From NCBI RefSeq assembly GCF_007655135.1, contig NC_045133.1:2418001-2482000 (forward strand): DNA of 64,000 bases, given 5' to 3'. Positions 37,664 to 48,133 of this stretch are shown here, one piece after another. The stretch's first letter is position 1, and every line of letters begins with the position of its first letter. The translations under genes were made by a program, and so were the position numbers. The notes under the pieces were generated by a model, which ran no database searches, was not told the origin of the DNA, and saw nothing but the letters and a program-made list of their open reading frames with translations. The DNA is from Punica granatum (Eukaryota; Streptophyta; Magnoliopsida; Myrtales; Lythraceae).

Positions 37664-39061
37664 TCACTTGGAAATCTTAACCTCATACACTCTCTTGATA
37701 AAGTCATCCAAATCATGCTCAGAGCTGCCGCCGGGTTTTATGGCACTCACAGCCACCTTACTGATTTCTCCAGCTCGAACCATCTCCGGCCGGGTAGCAC
37801 TAATCGAGTCCCTCAGAATCCGTGACAACTCGGCTGCCTCTGGTATTTTCTTAGTCCCCTCTCCGACTCTGATCCCAACTCCTAATTGGTCCACCAGCAG
37901 CTTGGCGTTGGGGTACTGATCTGCCCCTATCGGCCATGTCAGCATCACCACCCCCGCCATGATCCCTTCCATCACCGAGTTCCATCCGCAGTGAGTTAGG
38001 AATGCGCACACTGCCCGGTGCCTTAGTATTAGCACCTGCGGTGCCCACCCCCTTATAACCAATCCCCTCCCGGACACCCGATCTTCGAAACCATCTGGCA
38101 CTTTGCCGTAGTCCGCCTCCACTTTATTCTCTCCGGGATCCTTCACGCAGAGTACAAACCTGACCCCGCTCAAGTCCAGCGCGGCAGCCAGCTCATCCAT
38201 CTGCTTACGAGTCAGGACCGTGCGGCTCCCGAAGCATACATACACAACTGATCCATCTGGGCAAGAATCGAGCCACGCCAGGACATCATCGGCCGGCAAG
38301 GAGGTAGGCCCACCGCGGCTGGCAGGGGCACACTGGTCGTCGTCGGGCGGCATCAATGGGCCAACGGCCCAGACGCGGTCGTGCCCGTAGTCTCTCTTTG
38401 TATGGTCGATATAATCCAGCTCCAGTTCTGCGAATGAGTTGAACAGCACGCCCCAGCTCTCCACGTCGGCGACGATGATGTCCCGGTGAAACTCCATAGT
38501 TGAGTCCCCGGCTTCGACGTAAACCTCAGAGAGCTGCCACGAGGGGTACGATGGGCAGTCAGGCAAGTCCGGGAAGGAGACTTCCGGTGTATCCTTGAGC
38601 TCGGGGAGATCTCGCCACAGCGAGAAGGCGATCGACAGGTAGGATGCACTGCAAGGGGAGAAGACGACGCGGGGGATGCCGAGCTGGCGGGCTAACTTGT
38701 CTGTCCAACCGAAGAGGAAGTCCGACACGATGACATCCGGAGGGGATGCCTGGGAGCCGAACCACTCAACCAAGGCCGGGGAGTGGAGGTCGCGGAAGCC
38801 GCGGATGGTGGTGAGGAGGTTGTCGATGGGGGCAACGGATGGAGGAGGCCGTGGCGGCGCTGGGAGGACGAGGTGCTGAAGAGAAGGCGATGGGTGGGCA
38901 GAGAGGAAGGGCTCGAGTATGGGGAGGGTGGCGGGAGTGACAAGGACCGTGACAGTGAGGCCGGGTCGGCTGAGGAGGCGGCGGGCAAGGTCCAGGATGG
39001 GGATGACATGGCCGGATGGCGGTAACGGGTATAAGAGAACGTGTATACTCGGACAGGCCAT
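37664..39061 (-). CDS. UDP-glycosyltransferase, UGT89-like (copy 1), single exon
   Basis: An intact 465-residue intronless family 1 glycosyltransferase. The acceptor-side catalytic His is in PPSGHVIP (H18) and the partnering Asp is plausibly D114 in VIVSDF. The C-terminal PSPG donor-binding box runs from W339 to Q382 (WAPQ ... HCGWNS ... WP.GADQ), exactly 44 residues and ending in the Gln typical of UDP-glucose users. HDRVWAVGP and RGLVIRGWAPQ are characteristic of plant group B (UGT89). Such enzymes glucosylate flavonols, phenolic acids or other small hydrophobic acceptors in the cytosol; the substrate here is unknown. It is the most diverged of the three copies in this window. A TATA-like TGTATATATAGA lies about 40 bases upstream of the start. 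Confidence 0.95.
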   Translation of the reverse strand: MACPSIHVLLYPLPPSGHVIPILDLARRLLSRPGLTVTVLVTPATLPILEPFLSAHPSPSLQHLVLPAPPRPPPSVAPIDNLLTTIRGFRDLHSPALVEWFGSQASPPDVIVSDFLFGWTDKLARQLGIPRVVFSPCSASYLSIAFSLWRDLPELKDTPEVSFPDLPDCPSYPSWQLSEVYVEAGDSTMEFHRDIIVADVESWGVLFNSFAELELDYIDHTKRDYGHDRVWAVGPLMPPDDDQCAPASRGGPTSLPADDVLAWLDSCPDGSVVYVCFGSRTVLTRKQMDELAAALDLSGVRFVLCVKDPGENKVEADYGKVPDGFEDRVSGRGLVIRGWAPQVLILRHRAVCAFLTHCGWNSVMEGIMAGVVMLTWPIGADQYPNAKLLVDQLGVGIRVGEGTKKIPEAAELSRILRDSISATRPEMVRAGEISKVAVSAIKPGGSSEHDLDDFIKRVYEVKISK

Positions 39062-39584
39062 TTCTTGGATTGGACGGCGCTATCTTCCGGCTGATGTAGC
39101 TCAAAATCTATATATACACAATATATATAAACTTAGTCGGGTGGGATTTAAAAATATTAAAAAAGGAGAATTTTTAAAAAAATATGAAAAATTAATAAAA
39201 AGTCAAATATTTCAAATATTGCGCGGTACTTTAGACTTTAGTCGAGTCGAATCTAAAAATATTTTTAAAAAAAGAAAGAAAATTTAAAAAATTGAATATT
39301 AAAAATATTTTAAAAATTGAAAAAAGTAATGGAAAAAATACTAGGTCTATAGCCTCTCTCGTAATAAAAAAAAACTTCTAAATAATATTCAAACATTGAC
39401 TTAGCAAAGAGGAGAGTCTAGATGGAATTAATTTTTTTTGAAACCTTGTATAAAATATAAAAAATTATAAAAAAAAAAAGAGTACAAAACAATTGAAATG
39501 GACGCATGAACGTTATAACATGTAAGGAGGAGAGAGGGAGAGAAGAGAAGGAGGGGGAATGAATGGAAGGGATAATGTAGAAAA

Positions 39585-40895
39585 CACTACAACACAAATG
39601 ATCTATAAAAATATAAATTAGAGACATTTAATTGTTTTGTTTCTAAATCTATACTTTCAAAAAAAGATATATATTTTTGTATAGTATTATTTGTCTCTAA
39701 ATCTTTATTTTCAGAGAAAAATAAAATTGTGTCTCTATATGATATATAATTTGTCTCTAATACAATTAATTAAAAAATTATTGACTTAGGTATGAGCAAT
39801 AGAGACTAATTTATACGCTTTTAAAGTGTATCAATGGATAGAGACTAATACAGAGTTGCTAAATTGAATTTGAAACATTTTTATTTTTCGAAGGTAAAAA
39901 TTTTAAAAGTTATGAATAAAGAATCATGTAATTCGTTAATTTTACTTTATTCATTTCAATTTTTCATTCTTTCATCTTTTTTTCTAAGAACCATTTCTCG
40001 TGTGTGTGTGTATATATATATATATTCTTCATTCGATCTTTTCCTCAATGCAAGTATTTTCTTTTATCATTCTTTACATTTTTCTTCTCGGTTCTTTCTT
40101 CTCCTCACTATATCTCTCCTCTCATTCTCTACTTAAATTTGACGACCAAATCCAAGAAAAATTCGATGGCCGCAAGAATTTATAGCCTTTCCGCTCCACC
40201 AACAAATTGTTTACAAAAATTATTTTTGAAATTATCCAATATAATTTCAAACAAATTCAATCAAAAAAATTTCTTTAAAAAGATAAACTCTAACAAAATA
40301 TTTTATTGGAATAAATATTATTATTTTGTAGGTTACTTAAAAATAAAACTTATAAATATAAAATATTAATGATTTATTTAGAATATAAATATTATCATTA
40401 AAGTATAATATATAACAAAAGTTGCGAATTTAGACAAGTAATGAGCATAGGTTCATTGGATAAGGCGTTGTTATACTAAAATAGAGGTTGAGGGTTCGAT
40501 TCTCTTTGTTGTAGAATTAATTGTGTTGGTGGATTGTGTTGATGGATTAGGTTGGTTTATTTGAATTGAGGACCTGCCACTTGATTTCGTAAAAAAATAT
40601 TTACGTTTTTTTGTAAAGCTTTATATATATGAAAAAAATATATTGAGGCAACTATATTTACTTCTAAAAAGTATACAGAGACAATTTTGTGGGTTACTTT
40701 TTTTTTAGTGGCAAATAATTTGTTTCTTTCTGGACTAATTAGGAGCAAATAAAAACTTATTTCGAATTTGTCTCTAAAGTCTATGGAAATAGCACCTATA
40801 GGGTGAATTAATTTAGTCTATAAAAGTTATAGAGACAAATAAATGGCCTATAGAGACATTTAATTCCGTTTCAATAGCTCATTTGTGTTGCAGTG
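39585..40895. mobile_element. Non-autonomous CACTA (En/Spm-type) transposon
   Basis: The left end CACTACAACACAAATGA and the inverted right end (TCATTTGTGTTGCAGTG) match over 17 bases with one mismatch. The element is flanked by the 3-base direct repeat AAA that CACTA elements generate (39582-39584 and 40896-40898). Subterminal copies of an AGAGACA/TGTCTCTA motif occur near both ends (for example 39620, 39690, 39755, 40790 and 40830), as expected for transposase-binding subterminal repeats. The 1,311-base element has no transposase frame and carries a tRNA-like insertion. Confidence 0.85.
40441..40515 (+). other. tRNA-Arg-like sequence (SINE head or tRNA relic) inside the CACTA element
   Basis: The order GTTCATTGGATAAGGCGTTG, then about 25 bases, then GAGGGTTCGATTCTC reproduces the D-arm/A-box and T-arm/B-box layout of a tRNA-Arg (TGGATAAGGCGT is its typical A-box region). 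An anticodon arm and acceptor stem do not pair convincingly. I therefore read it as a tRNA-derived SINE head or a tRNA pseudogene rather than a functional tRNA. Confidence 0.5.
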
Positions 40896-41054
40896 AAAAT
40901 TGATAGTTATTAAGAAAAAATTACAATTCTCGTTAATCATATAGTTATTATTAATTAGTATTATATTTTTAAGATGCAATTCAAAAAGTAAAAGTTAGAG
41001 GGAAGTCTTGTTGCTAGTTTATTATGGCACAGAAAATTATACTAAAAATCAAAG

Positions 41055-41130
41055 AAGATATAGCGCAGTAGCGTACGTTTTCGTTTGACAACCAAGAAGT
41101 TGTCAGTTTAATATCCAGTGAAACTACCGT
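41055..41130 (+). other. Weak tRNA-derived SINE-like relic
   Basis: TATAGCGCAGTAGCGTACG resembles a tRNA A-box region, and GTCAGTTTAATATCCAG about 40 bases later resembles a degraded B box. Only the spacing and boxes support it; no body or tail was defined. Confidence 0.3.
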
Positions 41131-41765
41131 ACTTCTTTATTAGTTATTAAAGTTAAACTATCTCTTATAATCGAAAAAAAAAATGTGCCAAAAGAAGAGT
41201 GAGTTCAAACACCACCAATCCAAGTCTAAAAATTGTCTAGGGATGCACCGACATTAGAGTAATATTTCAAAATCGAATCTTGACTTTTCTGGAAAAAGCT
41301 AAATGCGACCAAGCGAAAAATCCTCGGCAAGTGAAGATCCTGTTCAAGATCAAGTGTATATGAGGGTATTTTCGTAATAAGAATTTTATAAAACTTATAG
41401 AGAATATACACGCATATACGGGCTTCAGATTGGTCAAACAAATGTGCTTAATTAATCGAGACAAGTCCTGACATTACGGATTTAAATGACTCCAACTGAA
41501 AAGATAATATTCGAGATAAACCATTGTACGATTCCCCAAATAACCCTGATGTGCTTAATTAGATTTGATGATTGGGCCTTTCAAGTGGGTTGGCTTTTAC
41601 GAGGACAAAATGTAAGTTAAGTGGGACGACTTTGAGTCAACACTATGGCGTTTTTCGATTGCTCCATCTACTAGTCTTCTACCCTTAAAGGGCCTAAACT
41701 ATGTATGAATAGACATTAGTCACACCGAAAGAATAAATAAACCGTTTTCTTTTACAATTCTTCTA

Positions 41766-41872
41766 ACATGACCCGTGACATGGGCCATCATTGCCGTTCG
41801 CTACCGTGAATCCACATGGGTCTTGCGAGCAGATGGCGGTGATGACCTCGTGTCACCTGACACGGGTCATGT
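41766..41872. repeat. Imperfect hairpin (inverted repeat)
   Basis: The left arm ACATGACCCGTGACATG ... CCATCA pairs with the right arm TGATGACCTCGTGTCACCTGACACGGGTCATGT, leaving a loop of about 60 bases. GC content is higher than in the surroundings. It lies downstream of UGT copy 2. No element class is assigned. Confidence 0.6.
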
Positions 41873-42491
41873 TGAAAATTCCATTTTTCTGAATATTATA
41901 TGTGACATTTTCATATTTCATGAGACCAAAATTTTTTAATGTGAAAGTGTGACTTTCTAACGATTACTATCATAAGGAATGCTAGGGATTGCGTAACTCA
42001 CTCTATTAGAGCCATTAAATTTACTGTGTAAAGGTTTCGAATTTCAAATATGATATAATATGTGTCTAAATCTCCAAGAAGCAATGGTTCTTTAGAACCA
42101 ACAAATTATTGGTTATGCAATAAACAGTCTCAATTTCAGTAAAAAAGATAACATAAATATTAGTTTCAGTTCTGAAAAGTATACTTGTTGGAAGTTGTTA
42201 GTGATTTTAAATACTCAATAATCAGAATTAGAAGAATAATCTCTCTTATAAATGGTCTTAATAAAAATGGCTTCTTCAAAACCATTCCCTGTGTGCACAA
42301 TTGATATACAATACAATTACTATAAAAATAACAATTCCTCGACCCATTACAGATAGAGGATGACTTTATTCTTTCACATAATTCATAGAATATGGCGCCT
42401 TTAGTAATGATTTACATAAGCTGGTTACTAAAATATAAATATAAAGAAAATAAAAAGCAGTGATTAGTCAAAGTATATGATTGTTAGTCAT

Positions 42492-43910
42492 TTACTTGGA
42501 CATCTTAACCTCACAGATTCTTTTAACGAAATTGTCCAAATCGTGGTCCGAGCTTCCTTCGGGCTTTATCGCACTCAAGGCCGCAATACTGATCTCTTTG
42601 GCCTGGACCCTCTCCAGCTGTGCACCGCTGACCGAGTCCATCAGAATGCGAGCCAGCTCGACTGCCTTGGGGATATTCGTGGTCCCCTCCCCGACTCGGA
42701 TCCCAACACCTAATTGGTCCACCAACAACTTCGCATTAGTGAATTGGTCTGCCCTCATCGGCCACGTCAGCATCACCACACCTGCAGTGACTCCTTCGAT
42801 CGTCGAGTTCCATCCGCAATGAGTTAGGAACGCGCTCACCGCCCGGTGTCGCAATATCAGCAGCTGTGGGGCCCACCCCCTTATAACCAAGCCCCTCCCA
42901 ACCACACGATCTTCGAAACCATCAGGTATGGAGCTGTAACCCGTTGCCACTTGCCGATCGTCGGGATCCCTCACGCAGAGTATGAACCTGACCTTGCTCT
43001 GGTCCAGCCCAGCAGCCAATGCATCCATCTGCTTACATGTCAGCATCCCGCGACTCCCGAAGCACACGTAGACTACCGATCCATCCTGACATGAATCGAG
43101 CCACGTCATGACCTCGTGGGCCGGAATGGAGCTGGGCCCACCTCGATGGTCCACCTGGTCGTCTTGGGTTGGCAACAGCGGGCCCACTGCCCACACCCGG
43201 TCATGACCGAGGTCTCTCTTCAAGTACTCAATGTATTCGCCCTCCAGCTCAGCAAACGAGTTGAACACCAGGCCCCAGCTCGCCACGTCAGCAAGCATGC
43301 TGTCGCGATGGAATTCCGAGGAAGGGTCCATGACTTCTGCATAGTTCCGGTACGCCTCAGGAATTTGCCATACGGGGTACGATGGGCAGTTCGGTAATTT
43401 CGGGAAGGAGATTTCATTCTCTGGCGTATCTCCCAGCTTCGGAAGATCCCGCCACAGCGAGAAATTGATCGAGAGGCCAAAGACGCCGGAAGGCGAAAAG
43501 ACGACTCGGGGGATGCCGAGCTGTCGGGCTAAGTGGTGGGTCCAACCAAGGAAGAAGTCCGAGACAATGGCGTTCGGCGGGGAGGCATGGGAGCTGAACC
43601 AATCCAGGAGGGCCGGCGAGTGAAGATCATGGAGTCCGCGGATAATGGAGACGAGACGGTTGAGAGGGCCAGTGCCGGTGGAGGTTGGAGGTGGAGGCGG
43701 GGCAGGGAGGATGAGGGGCTGAAGAGAGGGCGGAGGGTGGGCTGCTAGGAGGGGCTGGAGCAAGGGGAGGTTACCAGGGGTGATGAGGACGGTGACGGTG
43801 AGGCCGGGTCGGGCGAGGAGGCGGCGGGTGAGGTCGAGGATGGGGATGATGTGGCCGGAAGAAGGGAACGGGTACAAGAGGAGGTGGAGGATGCGATCTG
43901 GTCCCGCCAT
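42492..43910 (-). CDS. UDP-glycosyltransferase, UGT89-like (copy 2), single exon
   Basis: An intact intronless GT1 enzyme of 472 residues counted from MAGPDRILH. Catalytic His is H20 (SSGHIIP), and a UGT89-style VSDFFLGWTHHLARQ carries the Asp. The PSPG box is complete (WAPQLLILRHRAV ... HCGWNS ... WPMRADQ). An in-frame ATG six codons upstream (43928) would add MEEKQE, but a TATA box at 43941-43949 is only about 15-20 bases away, so transcripts probably start beyond it; copy 1 also begins at the equivalent of 43910. Sequence resemblance is to UGT89B1-type flavonol/benzoate glucosyltransferases; the acceptor is unknown. An as-1-like element lies about 355 bases upstream. It is nearly identical to copy 3, with a perfectly identical 580-base internal stretch. 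Confidence 0.95.
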   Translation of the reverse strand: MAGPDRILHLLLYPFPSSGHIIPILDLTRRLLARPGLTVTVLITPGNLPLLQPLLAAHPPPSLQPLILPAPPPPPTSTGTGPLNRLVSIIRGLHDLHSPALLDWFSSHASPPNAIVSDFFLGWTHHLARQLGIPRVVFSPSGVFGLSINFSLWRDLPKLGDTPENEISFPKLPNCPSYPVWQIPEAYRNYAEVMDPSSEFHRDSMLADVASWGLVFNSFAELEGEYIEYLKRDLGHDRVWAVGPLLPTQDDQVDHRGGPSSIPAHEVMTWLDSCQDGSVVYVCFGSRGMLTCKQMDALAAGLDQSKVRFILCVRDPDDRQVATGYSSIPDGFEDRVVGRGLVIRGWAPQLLILRHRAVSAFLTHCGWNSTIEGVTAGVVMLTWPMRADQFTNAKLLVDQLGVGIRVGEGTTNIPKAVELARILMDSVSGAQLERVQAKEISIAALSAIKPEGSSDHDLDNFVKRICEVKMSK

Positions 43911-43940
43911 TTCTTGTTTTTCCTCCATGGTGAAAAGGCT

Positions 43941-43949
43941 TTATATATA
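43941..43949 (-). promoter_or_regulatory. TATA box of UGT copy 2
   Basis: The minus strand reads TATATATAA, 31 bases before the ATG at 43910. Spacing predicts transcription starting close to, or just after, the upstream ATG at 43928, which supports the second ATG as the working start. Confidence 0.5.
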
Positions 43950-44264
43950 CGGGCATGTATATATATATATGTATGTGTGTGTGTGTGTGTATAACAGAAA
44001 ATGGGCACGAATTGCCCTCACTATAAATGTGTAAAACCTGGACGGTCCAACTTCGTGCCAGCAATTCTCGAATCAGTCAGCGTACCAATTCCATTAACAA
44101 GAATGGAGGAAATTAATTTTTATGCAAATCCTTGAAAATTGCATGCCAGTTTTTCTCTTCAAACCCTTCCATCCGGACTGCTGGCGGTATCTCGGCGGCT
44201 TGGAGTTTAGTTTCTATGTAGAATACAAAGATAAGATGATTTGCTTTCACATTGCTTCTACGGA

Positions 44265-44281
44265 CGTCATGACTCACGTCA
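44265..44281 (-). promoter_or_regulatory. as-1-like element upstream of UGT copy 2
   Basis: The minus strand reads TGACGTGAGTCATGACG: two TGACG half-sites separated by exactly 7 bases, the same spacing as the CaMV 35S as-1 element. The central TGAGTCA is also an AP-1/GCN4-like bZIP palindrome. It sits about 355-371 bases upstream of the copy 2 start. TGA-class bZIP factors bind such sites in salicylate and xenobiotic responses (established knowledge). Confidence 0.7.
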
Positions 44282-44289
44282 TGAAGTCC

Positions 44290-46058
44290 TTGCAGAATTA
44301 TACGGCCTATATATATATCATTTTCTTTCCGTCATTCCGACCGGCCATTCTTAATTCTTTTCGAATATATAAATTAAGTGGGCACTTTCTCACGAGACCG
44401 GGAGTAGTCCTCGACTTATTTGTTGAGATTTTTATCAGGATATCAACTTATTTTTGCCACATAGTGCCAATTTCAAACTGCAGCTTCGAGCTTTCCTTTA
44501 TTGATAGTGTAGTGATAGGATGCCGAATTAGAGGAATTTAACCGACAAGTAAGAATAATGAACACCGATATATACGTGGTAAAATTTTCTGAGTGAGAAA
44601 AACGATCACGGACAAAGCAAGAGATTCCACTAGATCAGTAAATCGAAGAATACAATCTCGAGATCACACTCGTATTTTACAGCCCCTGTTACAAGATTCA
44701 AATTCAAAAAAAGCGTCACAATCCTTTCAATTCTCATCACTTTCTCTCTACGAAACTCTTTGATTCTTCATGTCTCTCGGATCCTCTAATGAATACAAGA
44801 CGTACTCAACGGATAGAGTCCGTTCACACGACAACACAAGTAATATGAATGTCATTGGTAGTAAGCCGGATGGTGACCTCTCTCTTCCGACAGCTCATCA
44901 TTTCAACTGGTGGTTCCACACTCCCTAAAGTTTTATAAGTCATTACCCGCAAGCCACGGCAAAAATTGGAGCAAATATTGTGTGAATATTACTCAATCAC
45001 TTTGTTAAATAATATCTAATAAAAATATATATAAGTGATAAATATGATCCATAATACCCATAAATTCCCATTTATATGAATTTTTATTGATAGTTACTTA
45101 TTCACAGTGAATGAGTAATATTCGATAAATATTCTCTGGAAAATTTCGTATGCTGTGTTTTTTCTGGTGTTCCGTTGTAGTGATGGTTTTTGTGCTCCTG
45201 GCTGCATGGTTCTCTCTGTTCCCGTTGCTAATGGTGTCCCTGTGTGCTCCTGTTTCGTCAATGAATAAAAATAAAAATAATTTATTGATTATTAAACATC
45301 GTAAAGTGTAATTCCACCAGACAACACTTGTAACGTAGCTAGAATTTTCCGTTTATTTATCAATAAACTTCATGCTTTTATTATATTAAAAAGAAAGATA
45401 TTGCTCCCGTAGATGTCATGACTCACGTAATCAAGTCCATCACAATACATAGGTTCATTTCTTTTAATTTGCACGAGATGCCGCGACCAATATTATAGGG
45501 TACTTTTTTATTTATTTTTTGCTCAAAATATTATCGGGGATTAGTCTCTTATAATTCATTTTGCCTTTATTACAAATATTTATGTTATATGTCGATCAAG
45601 TTGCATGACTGGTGCTGTTGTATCCGTTTTTTTTTTTTGTCGGTGAATTAGGGAGCGACTATTGTATCTGTTTCTTGGTAGTACGTACTGGGACAATTTA
45701 ACATACAGAGTTGATGTTTAAAGCTATGTTCTCTCATTAATCGTGTGCGCGGTCGATATACTCAATGAAAATAACAACTGGATGCACATATATAATAAAT
45801 ATAATCAGCACTAGAGCAATTAAATTCACTTTTCCATAATTATTACTAAAGTATGACCTCCGCTATGCGCCGGACGAAAGTAATGTAAGATATACAATAT
45901 ATTGCAATGTTCTACAAATCATTGCTCATTTTACGAGTTAATAATTTCTGCACCCGAATTATGCTTTCATGTGAAGAAATTCAAGTAACTCTACCACATA
46001 TTTGTAATTTTATACGTTTATGCCAATATTTTAATGCACAATTTAATTTTTTATTAAA
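44290..46058. other. Upstream spacer of UGT copy 2, homologous to the copy 3 upstream DNA
   Basis: No gene was found. Blocks near 44865-44900 (AAGCC(G/A)GATGGTGACCTCTC), 45175-45215 (TAGTGATG(G/T)TTTTTGTGCTC) and 45595-45760 (GTTGATGTTT..AGCTATG, CTCATTAATCGTGT) recur in the same order near 50940, 51090 and 52205-52315. These are diverged remnants of a duplicated segment. Confidence 0.6.
45414..45430 (-). promoter_or_regulatory. Degenerate as-1-like element
   Basis: The minus strand reads TTACGTGAGTCATGACA: the same layout as the 44265 site, but both TGACG half-sites carry one change. It lies about 1.5 kb upstream of UGT copy 2. Probably weakened, or only a relic. Confidence 0.4.
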
Positions 46059-46845
46059 CTAGTATTTACCCATGCATTGCACGGGATCTTTACATAAATT
46101 AGTAATTAGAATTAGTAAAATTAATTATACTTATAATATCAATATATAATTTCTATGCTTGGTCCATGTACTATACTCATGGATCTCTCTTGTAACTCAA
46201 AAAAAAAATTTCTATACTTGATTATATGTCTCATAATTCAATTTACACATTTTTTGGCGTCATTTTCTTTATATATTAGTAATGAAGAGACATACATGAT
46301 GTAATACATAAAATTTTCATATAAAAATACATCATGTTTATGTATTTTAATTCTTTTAACATAATCAAATGCCACACTTAAATTATGTAATATAAGTGCA
46401 TTGTTGGTTATTTTTTAAAAGTAGGCAAATGTTTTGCACCAGATTCTAGTGAGATTGGTATTCTCTTGAGTTTTTTTTTTTCTAATTTTTTGGGCATGCT
46501 TTAGTTTCTATCTCAACTTTTTTAACCTCCCAATGTATAATTAACTTGATTTCATTTATAACTATATAAACTAATCAACGCACCCTCGCTATTCAAGGGC
46601 AAAAAGAAAAAAAAAAAGGAGAGAGAAACGATTAGGAAAATAAGAAGGGGTCGGGAGAGAAAAATATAGAGTAAAAATGGGATTTGGAGAGGAAAATGAG
46701 TGAGTGAACTTGAAACTTATTTGATAAAACTACTAAACTGTCCAAAATATAGTGATTGCAATTAATCAGAGAGAATATATCATGGAATTTTGGGAAACAA
46801 TAACTGACCCCAATGGAATGTTTTGGCTTTCTATAATAGTATAGA
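46059..46845 (-). mobile_element. Non-autonomous Helitron
   Basis: On the minus strand the element starts TCTATACTATTATAGAAAGC after a host A (46846) and ends TAAATACTAG before a host T (46058), the A|TC...CTRR|T arrangement of Helitrons. A 7-base-pair hairpin (CCCGTGC, loop AAT, GCATGGG, one G-T pair) lies 6 bases before the CTAG end, as the family requires. Length is 787 bases, with no Rep/helicase frame and no captured gene recognised. Confidence 0.85.
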
Positions 46846-46848
46846 TAT

Positions 46849-47539
46849 AATAAAATAGAGAAAAGTTTTGGTCTTAATTATTACAAAGTTTTTTCTTTTT
46901 ATTTTTGAATAATTACCTTCATAATATTTTTTAAACATATAAAAAGGAAACTTTTCTAACGTAGTTCACTTGATAAAAATATAACATAAACATATATTTA
47001 TATATTGTATATGTATTTTATCTAGACCACCCACTATATGAATACAATTGACAGTCATATACATGCATATAACAAATCATATAAATTATTAAATTAATTA
47101 GCATATTACATATTTTCAAAGTCAAGTGTCTGAGTATTTCTATTTTAACTCAGTTAGCAACAACATTTTGTTGTTCTAATAAATTATTTTGTCAATATGA
47201 TACTTTTGAGGTCGCATAGTGTAATTTTTATGATTCATCAATTCAGTTTTTTTTAAATAGAACCCACTGTAAATATTGCATGCATTTTTCAGTCAGATGT
47301 CTCGAATATTCCAAATTTTAATCGCATAAGTGATTATATTAACTTTTTTAATTAATCGATTTTAAAGAATATATTATTAGGGTCATAAATTCCTTTTTCT
47401 TCGTGATTATGGAGTGTTGATAATTAAAATACTGGATGCAACATTTTATATTTTTACTTTTATTTAATTTGATAATAAAATAAGGGTTAATATTATCAGT
47501 GCTGCGAATTCTACTTTACTATACTATATACATGGTGGG
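46849..47539. other. AT-rich spacer without recognisable features
   Basis: Very AT-rich DNA between the Helitron and the LINE relic. No open frames of note, no terminal repeats and no conserved motifs were seen. Confidence 0.5.
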
Positions 47540-47793
47540 GGATGTTATTGGTGCATGCCTGAGGATCTGGTCTTCCACTACTTCTGTCAATGGCCATTAC
47601 TCGCTAGCGGTAAACGTCGAAGAAAGGTTTGGTGCATGCTGTCATATGCTATCGTTGGGTCCATTTGGCTTGTTAGGAACAATGCTATTTTAACAAAAGA
47701 GTGCCAATTTTTGACGAGCTTATTGAGATTATTTTTCTCCTCTTATTATCTATATGGGTCAGAGCCACTTGTTATTTACATACTCTGCTTCTG
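47540..47793 (+). mobile_element. LINE 3' fragment (zinc-binding reverse transcriptase tail)
   Basis: The reading HYFCQWPLLASGKRRRKVW, then MLSYAIVGSIWLVRNNAI matches the zf-RVT region at the 3' end of plant LINE ORF2 proteins, where a SIWLERN-type motif is diagnostic. Only this short end is present. Truncated and inactive. Confidence 0.65.
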
Positions 47794-48133
47794 AGATGTC
47801 TCATTCATGATCAGTTGGTATTCGTTAGCTGGTCATAAGAGAGAGAAAACCATAGCGTTTACCAAAATATTTATAATTTTATTTTTTTAATTAATTGACT
47901 ACTTTGTTCAGAGGTTATTAGGTCATTTTATTTTATTTTATTTTTATATTCTCAAGAATTAAAAAAAAGAATGGAATCTTTATCTATATTTATATTAATA
48001 AATAATAGATAATAGATACAAGCTGGTATTTTCCAGCCCCCAAAAAAAAAAGAAGATACAAGCTGGCATAACTTATAAGCTTATAATAAGTTGATTTTTT
48101 TTTCTTTTTACATATATTCAGGTCGCAAAAGTC

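Noticed and set aside
38676..39104. Frames on both strands inside UGT copy 1
   Set aside because: Shadows of the proline-rich N-terminal coding region of the UGT.
40441..40515. A functional tRNA-Arg gene
   Set aside because: A and B boxes are good, but the acceptor and anticodon stems do not pair. Kept only as a tRNA-like relic.
43220..43602. Open frames overlapping UGT copy 2 (also repeated in copy 3) in other frames
   Set aside because: They are shadows of the GC-rich UGT coding frame. Their identity in copies 2 and 3 follows from the identical DNA, not from protein selection.
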